Positions 42,979-52,923 of a DNA stretch of 64,000 bases are shown one piece after another. This DNA is from an uncultured Eubacteriales bacterium. GTDB lineage: Bacteria; Bacillota; Clostridia; Christensenellales; CAG-138. The DNA lies in NCBI GenBank assembly GCA_900544555.1, contig UQWD01000001.1, positions 200,145-264,144 on the forward strand. The letters run 5' to 3'. A program made the translations under genes and the position numbers. Position 1 is the first letter of the stretch; each line of letters opens with the position of its first letter. The notes under the pieces are model-generated. The model made no database searches, was not told the origin of the DNA, and was given only the letters and a program-made list of their open reading frames with translations.

Positions 42979-43190
42979 GAGCGCTTGCCCATTGCTAAAG
43001 CTATGAACCGCATCCTGATTTAGATTCTTGTGTTAACACTAAATTGTAACCGTAAACCGTCTTGCTCATATATGCGTGCACCCAACGCTCCTAGCACGCC
43101 TGTACATTGCATTTCATATAGCTTTTATAGCTTTTTAAATTCAATGTTGGCTGTATATACACTCTTTACAACAGTCAAATTCTAAATATC

Positions 43191-43213
43191 GAAAAGCGGC
43201 CTATCGGCCGCTT
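43191..43213 (-). terminator. Terminator of hpf
   Basis: AAGCGGCC / GGCCGCTT stem with a very short loop. On the minus strand it is followed by TTCGAT, with TTTT across the junction. It lies 32 bp past the hpf stop. Confidence 0.75.
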
Positions 43214-43244
43214 CAGTAAATTATTAAGCATGAAGCTCTGTTTA

Positions 43245-43781
43245 TCACGCCTCAGGTTCAATCAGCCCGTAGTTGCCGTCCTTACGTACATACAACACGT
43301 TGATATCGCCCGTATCCGAATTGGAAAAGACATAAAAGGAATGCCCAAGCAGCGCCATTTGGAGAGATGCCTCGTCGATACTCATGGGCTTGATGTCAAA
43401 CCGTTTAACGCGGACAATATGCGGCCCTTCCTCCTCAACATCTTCATAGCTGTCGCTAAAAACCGGCTCGGAATATCTGAAAGCCTCTGCTTTTAAGCTT
43501 TTTTCCAGCTTGGTTCTATGCCGAATAATTTGTTTCTCCAACTTGTCAAGGACGTTATCAATTGATGCGTACATATCGCCGGTTACTTCCTCGCCGCGAA
43601 TAATGCCGCCGGGATATGGAATTGTTACCTCAACGATGTGTCGGTTGCGTTCAACGGCCATGGTAACCTTTACCTCGGCGTCCCTGGGGAAATACCTATC
43701 CAGTTTGCCTACCTTTTTTTCTACCAACTCTCTTAGATAATCGGATACCTCAATGTTCTTACCGGAAATGGTTATACGCAT
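43245..43781 (-). CDS. hpf: Ribosome hibernation promoting factor, long form
   Basis: 178 residues from ATG 43781, with AAAGGAG upstream; the frame extends to 43874 without support. The N-terminal domain MRITISGKNIEVSDYLRELV... with KLDRYFP and VEVTIPYPGGIIRGEE (about 60-75) is that of the YfiA/HPF fold. After a linker the C-terminal dimerisation domain reads VRVKRFDIKPMSIDEASLQM, GHSFYVFSNSDTGDINVLY and GLIEP. Long HPF joins two 70S ribosomes into an inactive 100S form in stationary phase. Confidence 0.96.
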   Translation of the reverse strand: MRITISGKNIEVSDYLRELVEKKVGKLDRYFPRDAEVKVTMAVERNRHIVEVTIPYPGGIIRGEEVTGDMYASIDNVLDKLEKQIIRHRTKLEKSLKAEAFRYSEPVFSDSYEDVEEEGPHIVRVKRFDIKPMSIDEASLQMALLGHSFYVFSNSDTGDINVLYVRKDGNYGLIEPEA

Positions 43782-43964
43782 GGTTCCAGCTCCTTTCCAG
43801 CGCCGGCCGTCTATCCGGCGCCTATCCATTTTATCTTCTTTTATTATAACAAAAATCCTGCAAGCGCGTATCACAAAATCGTGAATTTCTTATGACGCGA
43901 TACCGCCTTGCATCGCACTATCAGAGGCCGACGCAAAGCGGTATAGTATACAGTCAATTCGTAC

Positions 43965-45080
43965 TTAAATCAGGTTTTCAGGGTTAAGACAGTCAAGCTC
44001 AGGCAACGTAAAGCGACCGTCCTTTCGCACGAGCACGCCGTCAAAATACATTTCTCCCCCGCCATACTGAGGCGTTTGAATGCATACCAGATCCCAATGC
44101 AGGCTTGACTGGTTGCCGTTATCGCAATCATCGTAAGCAGCGCCCGGAGTAAAGTGGAACGAGCCGGCTATTTTTTCGTCAAACAGCGTATCCTTCATGG
44201 GAAAGGTGATGTACGGGTTCACGCCGATTGCAAACTCCCCGACATAACGCGCGCCCTCGTCAATGTTAAACACATGGTTAATGCGCTCTATGTCGTTCGC
44301 ATCCGCCTTGATTATACGGCCGTTTGAGAACGTTAGTTTTACGTTCTCATACGTGTAGCCGTCCCTCACGGATGGAGTGTTGTAGCTGATAACGCCGTTA
44401 ACGCTGTCCCGAACGGGAGCCGTAAATATTTCGCCGTCCGGTATATTGCAGTGACCCGCGCATTTAATAGCAGGCAACCCGTCGATGGAAAAGCTAATAT
44501 CCGTACCCGGCCCAACAATGCGGACCTTATTCGTTTTCTCCATCAAATCCTTGAGAGGATCCATCGCTTTGTCCATTTTTGAATAATCAAGATTGCATAC
44601 GTTGAAGTAATAATCCTCAAACGCCTCAGTACTCATGTCCGCCATCTGTGCCATTGAAGGCGTGGGGTATCGCAAAACAACCCACCGTGTCTTAGGTACG
44701 CGCACCTTCCCATGCACCGTATTCATATAATGCGCGGAATAAAGCGAAAGCTTATCCGCGGGGACATCGGACGTTTCTGCATTATTGCTGCCGCCCCGTA
44801 TCCCGATAAACGCCTGCATCCGGCTCATCATCTGTGCGTCTATTTCCGCCTTGAGCTTTAGCTGCTCCTCATTGCAGCCTTTAATAAACTCCCTGTCCAC
44901 GCTCTTTTTCTCAAGCCATACGAATGGATTGGCTCCCACCTCGTAGGCTTCGCGAATCAGGGCCTTAACCAGCATATCGTTATCGCCAATCGACTCAATC
45001 AATACGTTCTCGCCCGCCTGCACTCCGCAGGAAAAGCGTATCAGGTTTTTCGCAAGCTGCGTTACTCTTGGATCCTTCAT
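43965..45080 (-). CDS. Aminopeptidase, M29 family
   Basis: 371 residues. Start KDPRVTQLAKNLIRFS. A middle section RIVGPGTDISFSIDG and CNIPDGEIFTAPVRDSVNG (about 215-233) carries the metal Glu. EFAIGVNPYI (near 281) is followed by AGSFHFTPGAAYDDC and QSSLHWDLVC with the metal His and Asp. These are the typical AmpS/T (thermophilic metallopeptidase) motifs. Releases N-terminal residues in the cytosol using a two-metal site. Single gene. Confidence 0.93.
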   Translation of the reverse strand: MKDPRVTQLAKNLIRFSCGVQAGENVLIESIGDNDMLVKALIREAYEVGANPFVWLEKKSVDREFIKGCNEEQLKLKAEIDAQMMSRMQAFIGIRGGSNNAETSDVPADKLSLYSAHYMNTVHGKVRVPKTRWVVLRYPTPSMAQMADMSTEAFEDYYFNVCNLDYSKMDKAMDPLKDLMEKTNKVRIVGPGTDISFSIDGLPAIKCAGHCNIPDGEIFTAPVRDSVNGVISYNTPSVRDGYTYENVKLTFSNGRIIKADANDIERINHVFNIDEGARYVGEFAIGVNPYITFPMKDTLFDEKIAGSFHFTPGAAYDDCDNGNQSSLHWDLVCIQTPQYGGGEMYFDGVLVRKDGRFTLPELDCLNPENLI

Positions 45081-45226
45081 TGCTAAAATTCCTTTCTGTG
45101 ATAAAATAAAACGAACTATAATTGTTTAATTATATCGCGTTTTTCCGCTCCTTTGTTATGATGGCGGTTATATATTTCATCCAAATTACAAAAGATAAGC
45201 TGATTAATCATTCTAAGGAGGAAGGC

Positions 45227-45934
45227 ATGGACGTTTTAAAAATCGTACTGACAGCGTCGGCGTCGTTTATCATATTGTTTTTACTGACAAAGCTTATGGG
45301 GAAGCGGCAGATTTCCCAGCTGACGCTGTTCGATTATATTAACGGCATTACCATAGGCTCCATCGCCGCGGAGATGGCGACCAACCTGGAGGACAACGTA
45401 CTGCTTGCGCCTACCGCCATGGTTATATTCGCATTGCTGACCATATTATTCAATGTGCTCACCACGAAATCTATTCTGTTCCGCCGCATCATAACGGGTA
45501 AGGCGCTCATCCTTTACAGCGGCGGCAAGCTGTATTGCAAAAACCTATCCAAAGTGCATATGGACGTCAATGAGTTTTTATCCCAATGCCGCATGAACGG
45601 CTATTTTGATCTTTCCAACATCCATACCGCCGTGATGGAACCCAACGGCCAAATAAGCATACTCCCCGTTTCGACGCAGCGGCCCGTAACGCCGCAGGAT
45701 ATGAGCTTGTACCCCAAGCAGGAGCAGCCGGCTATAACCATTATCATAGACGGTAAGATAATGCAAAGAAACCTTAAGCATACCGGAAAGGATGAAGCGT
45801 GGCTGACCGAACAGCTTTCGCTACAAAACATTGAATCGCCCGAGGAGGTTTTTCTGGCAATTTATGAAAGCTCCGGCAAGCTTGCGGTGTTTGAGCGCAT
45901 TGACGATAACTTCAACTGGGACATATTTCAATGA
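45227..45934 (+). CDS. DUF421 (YetF/YcaP-type) membrane protein
   Basis: 235 residues from ATG 45227, five nt after GGAGG; the frame extends upstream from 45122 but without a site. Three membrane segments at the N-terminus (LKIVLTASASFIILFLLTKL, ITIGSIAAEM region, LAPTAMVIFALLTILFNVL). These are followed by the DUF421 cytosolic part with FRRIITGKALILYSGGKLY and CRMNGYFDLSNIHTAVMEPN-type motif (about 120-155). In Bacillus relatives of this family affect spore germination and membrane properties; the function here is unknown. Confidence 0.88.
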   Translation: MDVLKIVLTASASFIILFLLTKLMGKRQISQLTLFDYINGITIGSIAAEMATNLEDNVLLAPTAMVIFALLTILFNVLTTKSILFRRIITGKALILYSGGKLYCKNLSKVHMDVNEFLSQCRMNGYFDLSNIHTAVMEPNGQISILPVSTQRPVTPQDMSLYPKQEQPAITIIIDGKIMQRNLKHTGKDEAWLTEQLSLQNIESPEEVFLAIYESSGKLAVFERIDDNFNWDIFQ

Positions 45935-46084
45935 GGCGGGATTGAAGATGCGTTTGCGGACGTTCTATACATATTAACTCCAGCCGTTTCGGTACTCTGT
46001 TGATAAGAGCCATATTGTATGGTAGACTGCAAATATACGCGCGGCATGCGCTGTTTTAAATCTAGAAATTGGTGAAATATCCTA

Positions 46085-46816
46085 ATGACGCATAGTGCAT
46101 TTACAAGAACGGAGCTGCTGTTCGGACATGAAGCGATGGAACGGCTGTACGCCTCGCATGTGGCGATCTTCGGCTTAGGCGGCGTTGGCTCTTACGCCGC
46201 TGAATCGCTCGCGCGCTGCGGGGTGGGCGCCCTCTCTTTAATTGACAGCGATACGGTGAGCGTGACGAACATCAACCGGCAGTTGGTAGCGACCGTTGAT
46301 ACGGTGGGCCAGTTAAAGACCGCCGTTATGGGCCGGAGGATAATTAGCGTTAATCCCCTGGCCAAGCTACATCTTCACCCGGTCTTTTACAACGAGGAAA
46401 CGGCGGGGATGTTCAGCTTAAAATCGTTCGATTATATTATTGACGCGATTGATACGGTATCCTCCAAGCTCCTTTTGATTGAAAACGCCAGGCGCTGCAA
46501 CACGCCCATAATCAGCGCTATGGGAGCGGGAAATAAGCTTGACCCAAGCAGATTTAAAGTAGCGGACATCAAGGATACATCCGTTTGCCCGTTAGCGCGC
46601 ATCATGCGTAAAGAGCTAAAGAAGCGCGGGGTAACGGAGCTTAAGGTTGTTTACTCTACCGAACCGCCCCATTCCCATTCAGATGGGCATGATTTTTACG
46701 AAGATCTTCCGCCGGGCCGCCGGCAAACGCCGGGCAGCACTCCCTTTGCCCCGGCTGTCGCTGGCCTTCTTCTCGCCTCGGAGACCGCGCTTTATCTGGC
46801 GGGCGAGCGAAATTAA
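46085..46816 (+). CDS. tcdA: tRNA threonylcarbamoyladenosine dehydratase
   Basis: 243 residues. ThiF/E1-like: FTRTELLFGHEAMERL (6-21), AIFGLGGVGSYAAESLARCG (28-47) as the ATP site, LIDSDTVSVTNINRQ (about 52-66), DYIIDAIDTVSSK and the CNTPIISAMGAGNKLDP block. It lacks the Cys pairs of MoeB-like zinc sites. Cyclises t6A to ct6A at position 37 of ANN-decoding tRNAs. Weak GGTGA upstream. Stands alone. Confidence 0.92.
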   Translation: MTHSAFTRTELLFGHEAMERLYASHVAIFGLGGVGSYAAESLARCGVGALSLIDSDTVSVTNINRQLVATVDTVGQLKTAVMGRRIISVNPLAKLHLHPVFYNEETAGMFSLKSFDYIIDAIDTVSSKLLLIENARRCNTPIISAMGAGNKLDPSRFKVADIKDTSVCPLARIMRKELKKRGVTELKVVYSTEPPHSHSDGHDFYEDLPPGRRQTPGSTPFAPAVAGLLLASETALYLAGERN

Positions 46817-47015
46817 TCTGGGTATATATGCTTATATTAATATCCTAAAAAACGAGTTGGGATTTAATTAACTTAAGCAAGCGAAACGCGCGGTAAATTA
46901 TCTGTTATAGAACATTCAGTCTAATACCCGGCCGCTTCCGATTTTAAACTACAATAAATCGCAGCGCTTATTCTGCGCACCTCACAGATGAATTTGCCGC
47001 TTATCAATATCGCCT

Positions 47016-48140
47016 CTAATCCATAAACTCCATTAGCGCCGAGTTCTCCATATCAAGCCCCTGCTCGGTAAGGCGCATACGTCCCCCGCTTATAACCAGC
47101 CAACCTTTTTTCGCAAGCCGCTCAATGGCTTTGCCATAAATTGATGTTATAGGCTTGCCGAACCGCTGTTTAAAGGCGTTGAGTGTTATCCCCTCAACCA
47201 TGCGCAGACCAAGCATAATGCACTCAAACATCTCTTCCTCGCGCGGGATTGCGCTCAGGCTGGACGGTGCGTCCTGCCCGAAATACGCTTCAAGCGTCGC
47301 GGCGTTCTCCCACCGCGTCCATCGTCCGGCAACGCGCATGGCCGAATGCGCGCCGAGGCCGAGGCCTAGGTATTCGCCGTTTTGCCAATAATTCAAATTA
47401 TGCCGGCAAGCGCGTCCGGGGAGTGCGAAATTGGAGATTTCATACCTCATATAACCCTCCCGTTCTAAGAACGCATACCCCGCTTCCTGCATGGCGCAAA
47501 CCGCGTCCTCATCCGGGAGCGCCTCTCGAGAATCAATAACCGCGTCGTAAAGCGGCGTATGCTCCTCAAGTATCAGCGAATATGCAGATATGTGTTGTGG
47601 ACCCATATCACAAACCTTTTTCAACGTATCAAGAAACTGCCATGATTCCTGGGCGGGCAGGCCGTACATCACATCAACGTTTATGTTGTTCATACCCGCG
47701 TCGCGCAAGGCGTAAAAAGCGCCTGTAAACTGTTCAAACGAGTGGATTCGGCCAATGCGCTTAAGCAGCCCTCCGTCGGCGGATTGAAGGCCGATAGAAA
47801 CCCGGTTAATCCCCGCCGCCGCATACTCCGTTGCTTTTTCAGCGTCAACCGTACCCGGGTTGCATTCCATAGTTATTTCAGCGCCAGCGTCAAGCGCAAA
47901 ACAGCGGCGGATTTCATCAAGTAATTTCGTCGCAGCTCCCGGGGGCATCAGGGAGGGAGTGCCGCCTCCGATAAAAACGCTGTCAAACACGCGGCCGGAC
48001 GCAAGGCTTACGCAACGTTCCGCCTCCGCCCTGAGCGCATTGAAATACTCACGCATACGATTAGCCGCCGTAAACGACGGGAAATCGCAATATGCGCATT
48101 TTTTTACGCAGAAAGGTATATGGATGTATATCCCAGGCAT
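47016..48140 (-). CDS. hemW: Radical SAM heme chaperone HemW
   Basis: 374 residues. IYIHIPFCVKKCAYCDFPSF (4-23) gives the CxxxCxxC cluster with the HemW-type following Cys position changed to F. FIGGGTPSLMPP (near 55), ITMECNPGTVD and RVSIGLQSAD follow. The C-terminal HemN-like domain contains YEISNFALPGRACRHNLNYW (about 235-254). HemW binds heme and delivers it to membrane proteins; it is not the coproporphyrinogen oxidase HemN. Ten bp after lepA, the conserved arrangement in Bacillota. Confidence 0.93.
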   Translation of the reverse strand: MPGIYIHIPFCVKKCAYCDFPSFTAANRMREYFNALRAEAERCVSLASGRVFDSVFIGGGTPSLMPPGAATKLLDEIRRCFALDAGAEITMECNPGTVDAEKATEYAAAGINRVSIGLQSADGGLLKRIGRIHSFEQFTGAFYALRDAGMNNINVDVMYGLPAQESWQFLDTLKKVCDMGPQHISAYSLILEEHTPLYDAVIDSREALPDEDAVCAMQEAGYAFLEREGYMRYEISNFALPGRACRHNLNYWQNGEYLGLGLGAHSAMRVAGRWTRWENAATLEAYFGQDAPSSLSAIPREEEMFECIMLGLRMVEGITLNAFKQRFGKPITSIYGKAIERLAKKGWLVISGGRMRLTEQGLDMENSALMEFMD

Positions 48141-48150
48141 AGTCCCTTGC

Positions 48151-49953
48151 TCAGTTTATTTTTAAAACGCTCATAAAAGCCTCGCTCGGCAACTCCACCG
48201 AACCGACCTGCCTCATGCGCTTTTTTCCCTCTTTCTGTTTCTCCAGCAGCTTCTTCTTACGCGTTATATCGCCGCCGTAGCATTTGGCCAATACATCCTT
48301 ACGCACAGCCTTAACGGTTTCCCTTGCGATAATCTTGCCCCCGATAGCCGCTTGAATCGGTATCTCAAACTGCTGGCGCGGGATAACGTCCTTGAGTTTT
48401 TCAGCCACGGCCCTACCCTTTGCGTACGCCTTATCCTTATGTACTATGGTTGAAAGCGCATCGCAAATATCGCCGTTGAGCAGAAAGTCTAACTTAACTA
48501 ACTCAGAGCGTTCGTACCCTGTAAGCTCATAGTCGAACGATGCGTAGCCGCGGCTGCGCGATTTAAGTTGATCAAAAAAGTCATATATTATCTCGTTAAG
48601 CGGAAGCTCATATTCCAACCGAACACGCGTTTCTTCCATGTACTTCATGTCTTTAAACACGCCGCGCTTTTCCTGGCACAGCTCCATGATTGCGCCAACA
48701 TGCTCGGTAGGCGTCATGATTTGCGCCATAACCATAGGCTCTTCCATATAAGCTATATCGGTAACTGATGGAAGGTTCGTCGGGTTGTCGATGGTTAACT
48801 CCCGTCCGTCCGTCATTTTTATCCGGTAAATAACGCTCGGCGAGGTCGTTACAAGAAATAGGTCGAATTCCCGCTCCAGCCTTTCCTGTACGATCTCCAT
48901 ATGAAGCAGGCCCAAAAAACCGCAGCGGAAGCCGAAACCAAGAGCCAGCGAAGTTTCCGGCTCAAAAGAGAGCGCCGCGTCGTTCAGAGCAAGCTTGTCG
49001 AGCGAATCGCGCAGGTTTTCATAATCCGCGCCGTCCGCCGGGTATATGCCGCAGAACACCATGGGGTTGGCCTGCTTGTATCCGGGCAGCGCCTTGGCAG
49101 CCGGGTTATTAGCATCCGTAAGCGTATCGCCCACCTTGGTTTCCGCTACGCTTTTTATTGAAGCGCCGATATAACCCACCTCGCCAGCGCTCAGCTCCGG
49201 GCATGGTTTAAGAGCGGGCGAAAAAATCCCTACCTCCGTTACGTCATATTCCTTACCTGAAGCCATGGAGCGGATACGCATGCCGGGCCGAACGCAACCT
49301 TCCATAATCCTAACATAGCTCAGCGCGCCCTTATAATTATCGTAAATGCTGTCAAAAATCAGCGCGCGAAGCGGCTCGTCCGACGAGCCGGCGGGCGGAG
49401 GGATGATTTCGACCAGCCGCTCCAGCACCTGTTGAACGTTCATCCCCGTTTTCGCTGAAATCAACGGGGCGTCCTCGGCGGGAAGGCCGATAATATCCTC
49501 GATTTCTTTTATAACATATTCCGGCTGGGCGCTGGGAAGGTCGATTTTATTGATAACGGGCATTATTTCAAGACCATTGTCCAGAGCGAGATAAACATTG
49601 GCAAGAGTCTGCGCCTCGATCCCCTGAGTGGAATCCACCACCAGTACCGCGCCCTCGCAAGCCGCAAGGCTGCGCGAAACCTCGTAGGTAAAATCCACAT
49701 GCCCCGGCGTATCTATTAGGTTGAACATATACCGCTTACCGTCGCTGTGGGTGTAAAACATGCGAACCGCGGCCGCTTTTATGGTTATTCCGCGTTCGCG
49801 CTCAATATCCATCGTATCAAGGAGCTGGGCCTCCATATCGCGCGCAGCAACGGTATCCGTCAATTCCATCATTCTGTCAGCGAGCGTGGATTTGCCGTGA
49901 TCAATATGCGCGATAATGCAAAAATTACGGATCAGGTCCTGTTGGTATGCCAT
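48151..49953 (-). CDS. lepA: Elongation factor 4
   Basis: 600 residues from ATG 49953, with GGAGG 11 nt upstream. G domain: IAHIDHGKSTLADRM (13-27), DTPGHVDF, and NKIDLPSA. The LepA-specific C-terminal region includes SYVRIMEGCVRPG, GFRCGFLGLLHMEI and KCYGGDITRKKKLLEKQKEG. Translational GTPase that back-translocates or remodels stalled ribosomes. Followed by hemW at 10 bp. Confidence 0.98.
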   Translation of the reverse strand: MAYQQDLIRNFCIIAHIDHGKSTLADRMMELTDTVAARDMEAQLLDTMDIERERGITIKAAAVRMFYTHSDGKRYMFNLIDTPGHVDFTYEVSRSLAACEGAVLVVDSTQGIEAQTLANVYLALDNGLEIMPVINKIDLPSAQPEYVIKEIEDIIGLPAEDAPLISAKTGMNVQQVLERLVEIIPPPAGSSDEPLRALIFDSIYDNYKGALSYVRIMEGCVRPGMRIRSMASGKEYDVTEVGIFSPALKPCPELSAGEVGYIGASIKSVAETKVGDTLTDANNPAAKALPGYKQANPMVFCGIYPADGADYENLRDSLDKLALNDAALSFEPETSLALGFGFRCGFLGLLHMEIVQERLEREFDLFLVTTSPSVIYRIKMTDGRELTIDNPTNLPSVTDIAYMEEPMVMAQIMTPTEHVGAIMELCQEKRGVFKDMKYMEETRVRLEYELPLNEIIYDFFDQLKSRSRGYASFDYELTGYERSELVKLDFLLNGDICDALSTIVHKDKAYAKGRAVAEKLKDVIPRQQFEIPIQAAIGGKIIARETVKAVRKDVLAKCYGGDITRKKKLLEKQKEGKKRMRQVGSVELPSEAFMSVLKIN

Positions 49954-50004
49954 TATATAGAAATCCTCCATGGCAAAGTATCAAAGAGAATCATACTTGA
50001 ATAT

Positions 50005-50058
50005 CGTTAAAAATGCAAGCGCGCCCTGCTCCATATTCTTTACGGCGCAGGGCGCGGA
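50005..50058 (-). terminator. Terminator after glmM
   Basis: GCGCCCTG / CAGGGCGC stem, followed on the minus strand by GCTTGCATTTTTAACG. It lies 60 bp past the glmM stop and 52 bp before the lepA start. Confidence 0.7.
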
Positions 50059-50117
50059 CGCCGCAATGAGCTCATTAGCACCAGCGCGGCCCATCTAATA
50101 TAAAATCTACGAACCCG

Positions 50118-51473
50118 CTATTTGATTTTGCCGCCGTACTTGGCTTCAATTACCCTTGCAAGGGAGACGGCGTACGCGCGTATCGCCTCCTCACTTTCGC
50201 CCTCAAGCATAATCCGTATAAGCGGCTCGGTTCCGGACGCGCGCACAAGCGTACGCCCGCAATCGCCAAGGGCCGCTTCAACGCCTTTTATCCTCTCCCT
50301 GATAAGCTCATCGTCCATTGCAAGAGCTTTAACAGCGTTGTCAACCTCAACGTTGACCAGCACCTGAGGAAATAAAGGTATTTCGTTCGCGAGCGTGGAC
50401 ATCTTTTCGCCGGACTTTTTCAGCACGTTAAGCACCTGTATGGCGGTTAGTACGCCGTCTCCCGTGCTGTTATGATCCAGAAATATGATATGCCCGGACT
50501 GTTCTCCGCCGAGCGAATACCCCTCGCGCATCATGCATTCTAGCACGTAACGATCGCCAACGGCCGTTTCCTTTAGCTTTACGCCTTCGTCACGCATTCG
50601 CTTTTTGAGCCCAAGGTTGGACATAACCGTTATGACCAGCGTTTCGTTTTTTAAGCGCCCTTCACGCTTCATGGCAATCGCGCACATACCCAGAATTCTG
50701 TCGCCGTCTACGATGTTGCCGCGTTCATCGCAGGCGATTACGCGGTCGGCGTCCCCGTCAAACGAGAAGCCTACGTCCGCACCCAGCTCCGCGACAAGCT
50801 GGCGAAGGCGCTGAGGGTGCGTTGAGCCGCACATTTCGTTTATGTTATGCCCGTCTGGTTCATCTTCAAACGATACAACATTAGCGCCAAGGCTCGTAAG
50901 CACATCCTTTGCAATATGCGAGGCCGCTCCGTTTGCGCAATCCAAAACTACGAATAAACCCTCAAAAGACGTTTTCGCCGTTGAGCGAAGGAACTCCCGG
51001 TATTCGCGCTGTGCATGCTTCGCCCGTATAATGCGCCCCACGTCTCCGCCTGTGGGTTTCGGCAGACGATCCCCGCCGCATAAGATCGCCTCTATTTTAT
51101 CCTCCAGTTCGTCGGAGAGTTTGTTGCCCCTGTCGTCAAACCATTTAATTCCGTTATATTCCATAGGATTATGCGAGGCGCTTACCATAACCGCCGCGTC
51201 CGCCTCGTACAAACGAACTAAATACGCCAGCGCGGGCGTTGGCAGAACGCCGATATCCAGCACGTCGCCCCCTACCGAGCAGATACCGGCCGACAGGGCC
51301 GCGCAGAGCATATCCGCGGATTTGCGCGTATCGCTGCTCAACAGGATACGCGGCCGATGCACCTCGCTTGTAAGCACATACGCTCCGGCCGCGCCGATGC
51401 GCATCGCAAGCTCGCAATTCAGTTCAGTATTGGCAATCCCCCTCACCCCGTCCGTACCAAACAATCTCGCCAT
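50118..51473 (-). CDS. glmM: Phosphoglucosamine mutase
   Basis: 451 residues. LFGTDGVRGIAN (4-15), the active Ser loop MVSASHNPMEYNGIKWF (about 95-111), metal loop FSFDGDADRVIACD near 240, EQSGHII near 325, and the phosphate loop VRASGTEPLIRIMLEGE near 410. Interconverts glucosamine-6-P and glucosamine-1-P for peptidoglycan precursor synthesis. It links to the nag genes through the shared GlcN-6-P pool. Lies 27 bp downstream of trxB. Confidence 0.97.
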   Translation of the reverse strand: MARLFGTDGVRGIANTELNCELAMRIGAAGAYVLTSEVHRPRILLSSDTRKSADMLCAALSAGICSVGGDVLDIGVLPTPALAYLVRLYEADAAVMVSASHNPMEYNGIKWFDDRGNKLSDELEDKIEAILCGGDRLPKPTGGDVGRIIRAKHAQREYREFLRSTAKTSFEGLFVVLDCANGAASHIAKDVLTSLGANVVSFEDEPDGHNINEMCGSTHPQRLRQLVAELGADVGFSFDGDADRVIACDERGNIVDGDRILGMCAIAMKREGRLKNETLVITVMSNLGLKKRMRDEGVKLKETAVGDRYVLECMMREGYSLGGEQSGHIIFLDHNSTGDGVLTAIQVLNVLKKSGEKMSTLANEIPLFPQVLVNVEVDNAVKALAMDDELIRERIKGVEAALGDCGRTLVRASGTEPLIRIMLEGESEEAIRAYAVSLARVIEAKYGGKIK

Positions 51474-51500
51474 GTTTGCCTTACCCCCCGCTTTACGCTT

Positions 51501-52409
51501 TTAAACCAAGAGATCTTCAGCCGCCGTTGTCGCGGCCACCGCCCCGTCCGCCACAGCCGTTACTATCTGCCTCAACGGAGTATTACGCACGTCCCCGGCG
51601 GCATATACGCCCTTAACGGAGGCGCGCATGTTCGGATCCGTAACAATATAGCCGCCCTCGTTTAACTCCAGCTGGCCCTCTACAAGCTTGGAGTTTGGCG
51701 TAATACCAACAGCCACAAACAGACCGTCAACCTTCATATCCGTTTCCGTTTGATTTAAAAGGTTCTGAATTTTTATCCCGCTCAGGCGCGCGTCGCCATG
51801 CAGCCCCGTAACAACGCTGTTCCAAATAAAATGGATATTGTCTTCACTTTTGGCGGCACGCTCAAGCGCATGCGACGCCCGAAGCTGATCCCTTCGATGG
51901 ATCAGGTAAACATCCTTGGCAAAACGGGCGATAAACACAGCGTCCGACACCGCGGTATCGCCCCCGCCGACGACTGCGACAGTCATTCCTTTAAAAAACG
52001 CTCCATCGCATGTCGCGCAATAGGATACCCCGCTGCCTGTAAAACGCTCCTCACCGTCTACTCCCAGTTTGCGGGGCGTAGCGCCGGTTGCAATGATGAC
52101 CGAAAGCGCTTCATGCTCAATTCCGTCGCAGACAATCCGCTTAGGGTCTTGGCCGAGTATTAATGACGAAATATTACCGTTAAATATCTCCAAACCAAAG
52201 CGTTTTGCCTGTTGTTCCATATTTATGCCGAGAGTATACCCGTCGATGCCTTGAGCGAATCCCGGATAATTATCAATTTGATTCGTTTTAGCGGCCTGAC
52301 CCCCTACAAACATCTCCTCAAAAAGCGCGCATTTTACTCCGCTTCTGGCGGCATAAAGCCCAGCAGCCAAACCGGCGGGACCTCCGCCGATAATCGCTAT
52401 ATCAATCAT
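51501..52409 (-). CDS. trxB: Thioredoxin reductase
   Basis: 302 residues from ATG 52409, six nt after AAGGAG. FAD site IAIIGGGPAGLAAGLYAARSG (4-24), redox pair in YCATCDGAFF (near 131), NADPH site VVGGGDTAVSDAVFIARFA, and VFVAVGITPNS; C-terminal GVYAAGDVRNTPLRQIVTA. Reduces thioredoxin with NADPH. Precedes glmM, possibly in one transcript. Confidence 0.96.
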   Translation of the reverse strand: MIDIAIIGGGPAGLAAGLYAARSGVKCALFEEMFVGGQAAKTNQIDNYPGFAQGIDGYTLGINMEQQAKRFGLEIFNGNISSLILGQDPKRIVCDGIEHEALSVIIATGATPRKLGVDGEERFTGSGVSYCATCDGAFFKGMTVAVVGGGDTAVSDAVFIARFAKDVYLIHRRDQLRASHALERAAKSEDNIHFIWNSVVTGLHGDARLSGIKIQNLLNQTETDMKVDGLFVAVGITPNSKLVEGQLELNEGGYIVTDPNMRASVKGVYAAGDVRNTPLRQIVTAVADGAVAATTAAEDLLV

Positions 52410-52633
52410 AAGAATCTCCTTAGCTATAAAGATTTTTTTATTATACCCCAAAGCTGTTAAAACCTCAACAAACGGACGAATTGCGCCGCCTAGGTTATGA
52501 TTAACTATTCGTTTTATAGGCTGGTTTTTTACTTAAAAAGAACGCCCCCGCAAGGGTATATATCAATATATGATATGCTCCTGGCTGAGTATTCGCCTTC
52601 TTAAAATCTGCCGCATACAACAATAATCAAAAT
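52410..52633. other. Upstream region of trxB
   Basis: No gene. AT-rich near 52500-52600. A possible promoter lies there but I see no consensus pair I trust. Confidence 0.4.
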
Positions 52634-52658
52634 TAAGGAAAGCGGCAAAGCCGCTCTC
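52634..52658. repeat. 25-bp hairpin repeat, copy A
   Basis: TAAGGAAAGCGGCAAAGCCG followed by CTCTC; identical to 52855-52879. It forms a short stem AGCGGC / GCCGCT. Confidence 0.8.
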
Positions 52659-52811
52659 TTCAGCCTATCAAAAAAACCCGGGGTTGGGTCAAATCCGTAA
52701 CCCCCATAAGGCTTTCAACCGAACCTGACGACATGTGCGTCAGATTCGGAATGCCTTAAGCAGCAAGGGTTTCTTTGCACGGGGCGCTGACCGCTCCAAT
52801 GTAAAGCGATC

Positions 52812-52854
52812 CGTGTTAACTCGAAAAACGTGGCGAGCCACTTTTTCGACACAG
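52812..52854. repeat. Dispersed element, copy 2
   Basis: CGTGTTAACTCGAAAAACGTG onward to GACACAG resembles 34389-34437. Internally it folds: CGAAAAA pairs with TTTTTCG and GTGG with CCAC, with one bulged C. Directly followed by hairpin repeat copy B. Confidence 0.55.
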
Positions 52855-52879
52855 TAAGGAAAGCGGCAAAGCCGCTCTC
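52855..52879 (-). terminator. 25-bp hairpin repeat, copy B, possible terminator
   Basis: Identical to copy A. On the minus strand the stem AGCGGC / GCCGCT is followed by TTCCTTAC. It lies 45 bp past the stop of the small secreted protein gene, so it may terminate it. Confidence 0.6.
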
Positions 52880-52923
52880 ATGTAAATAAAGTTATGTATG
52901 TTAGCCTTAATCAATACAAATTA

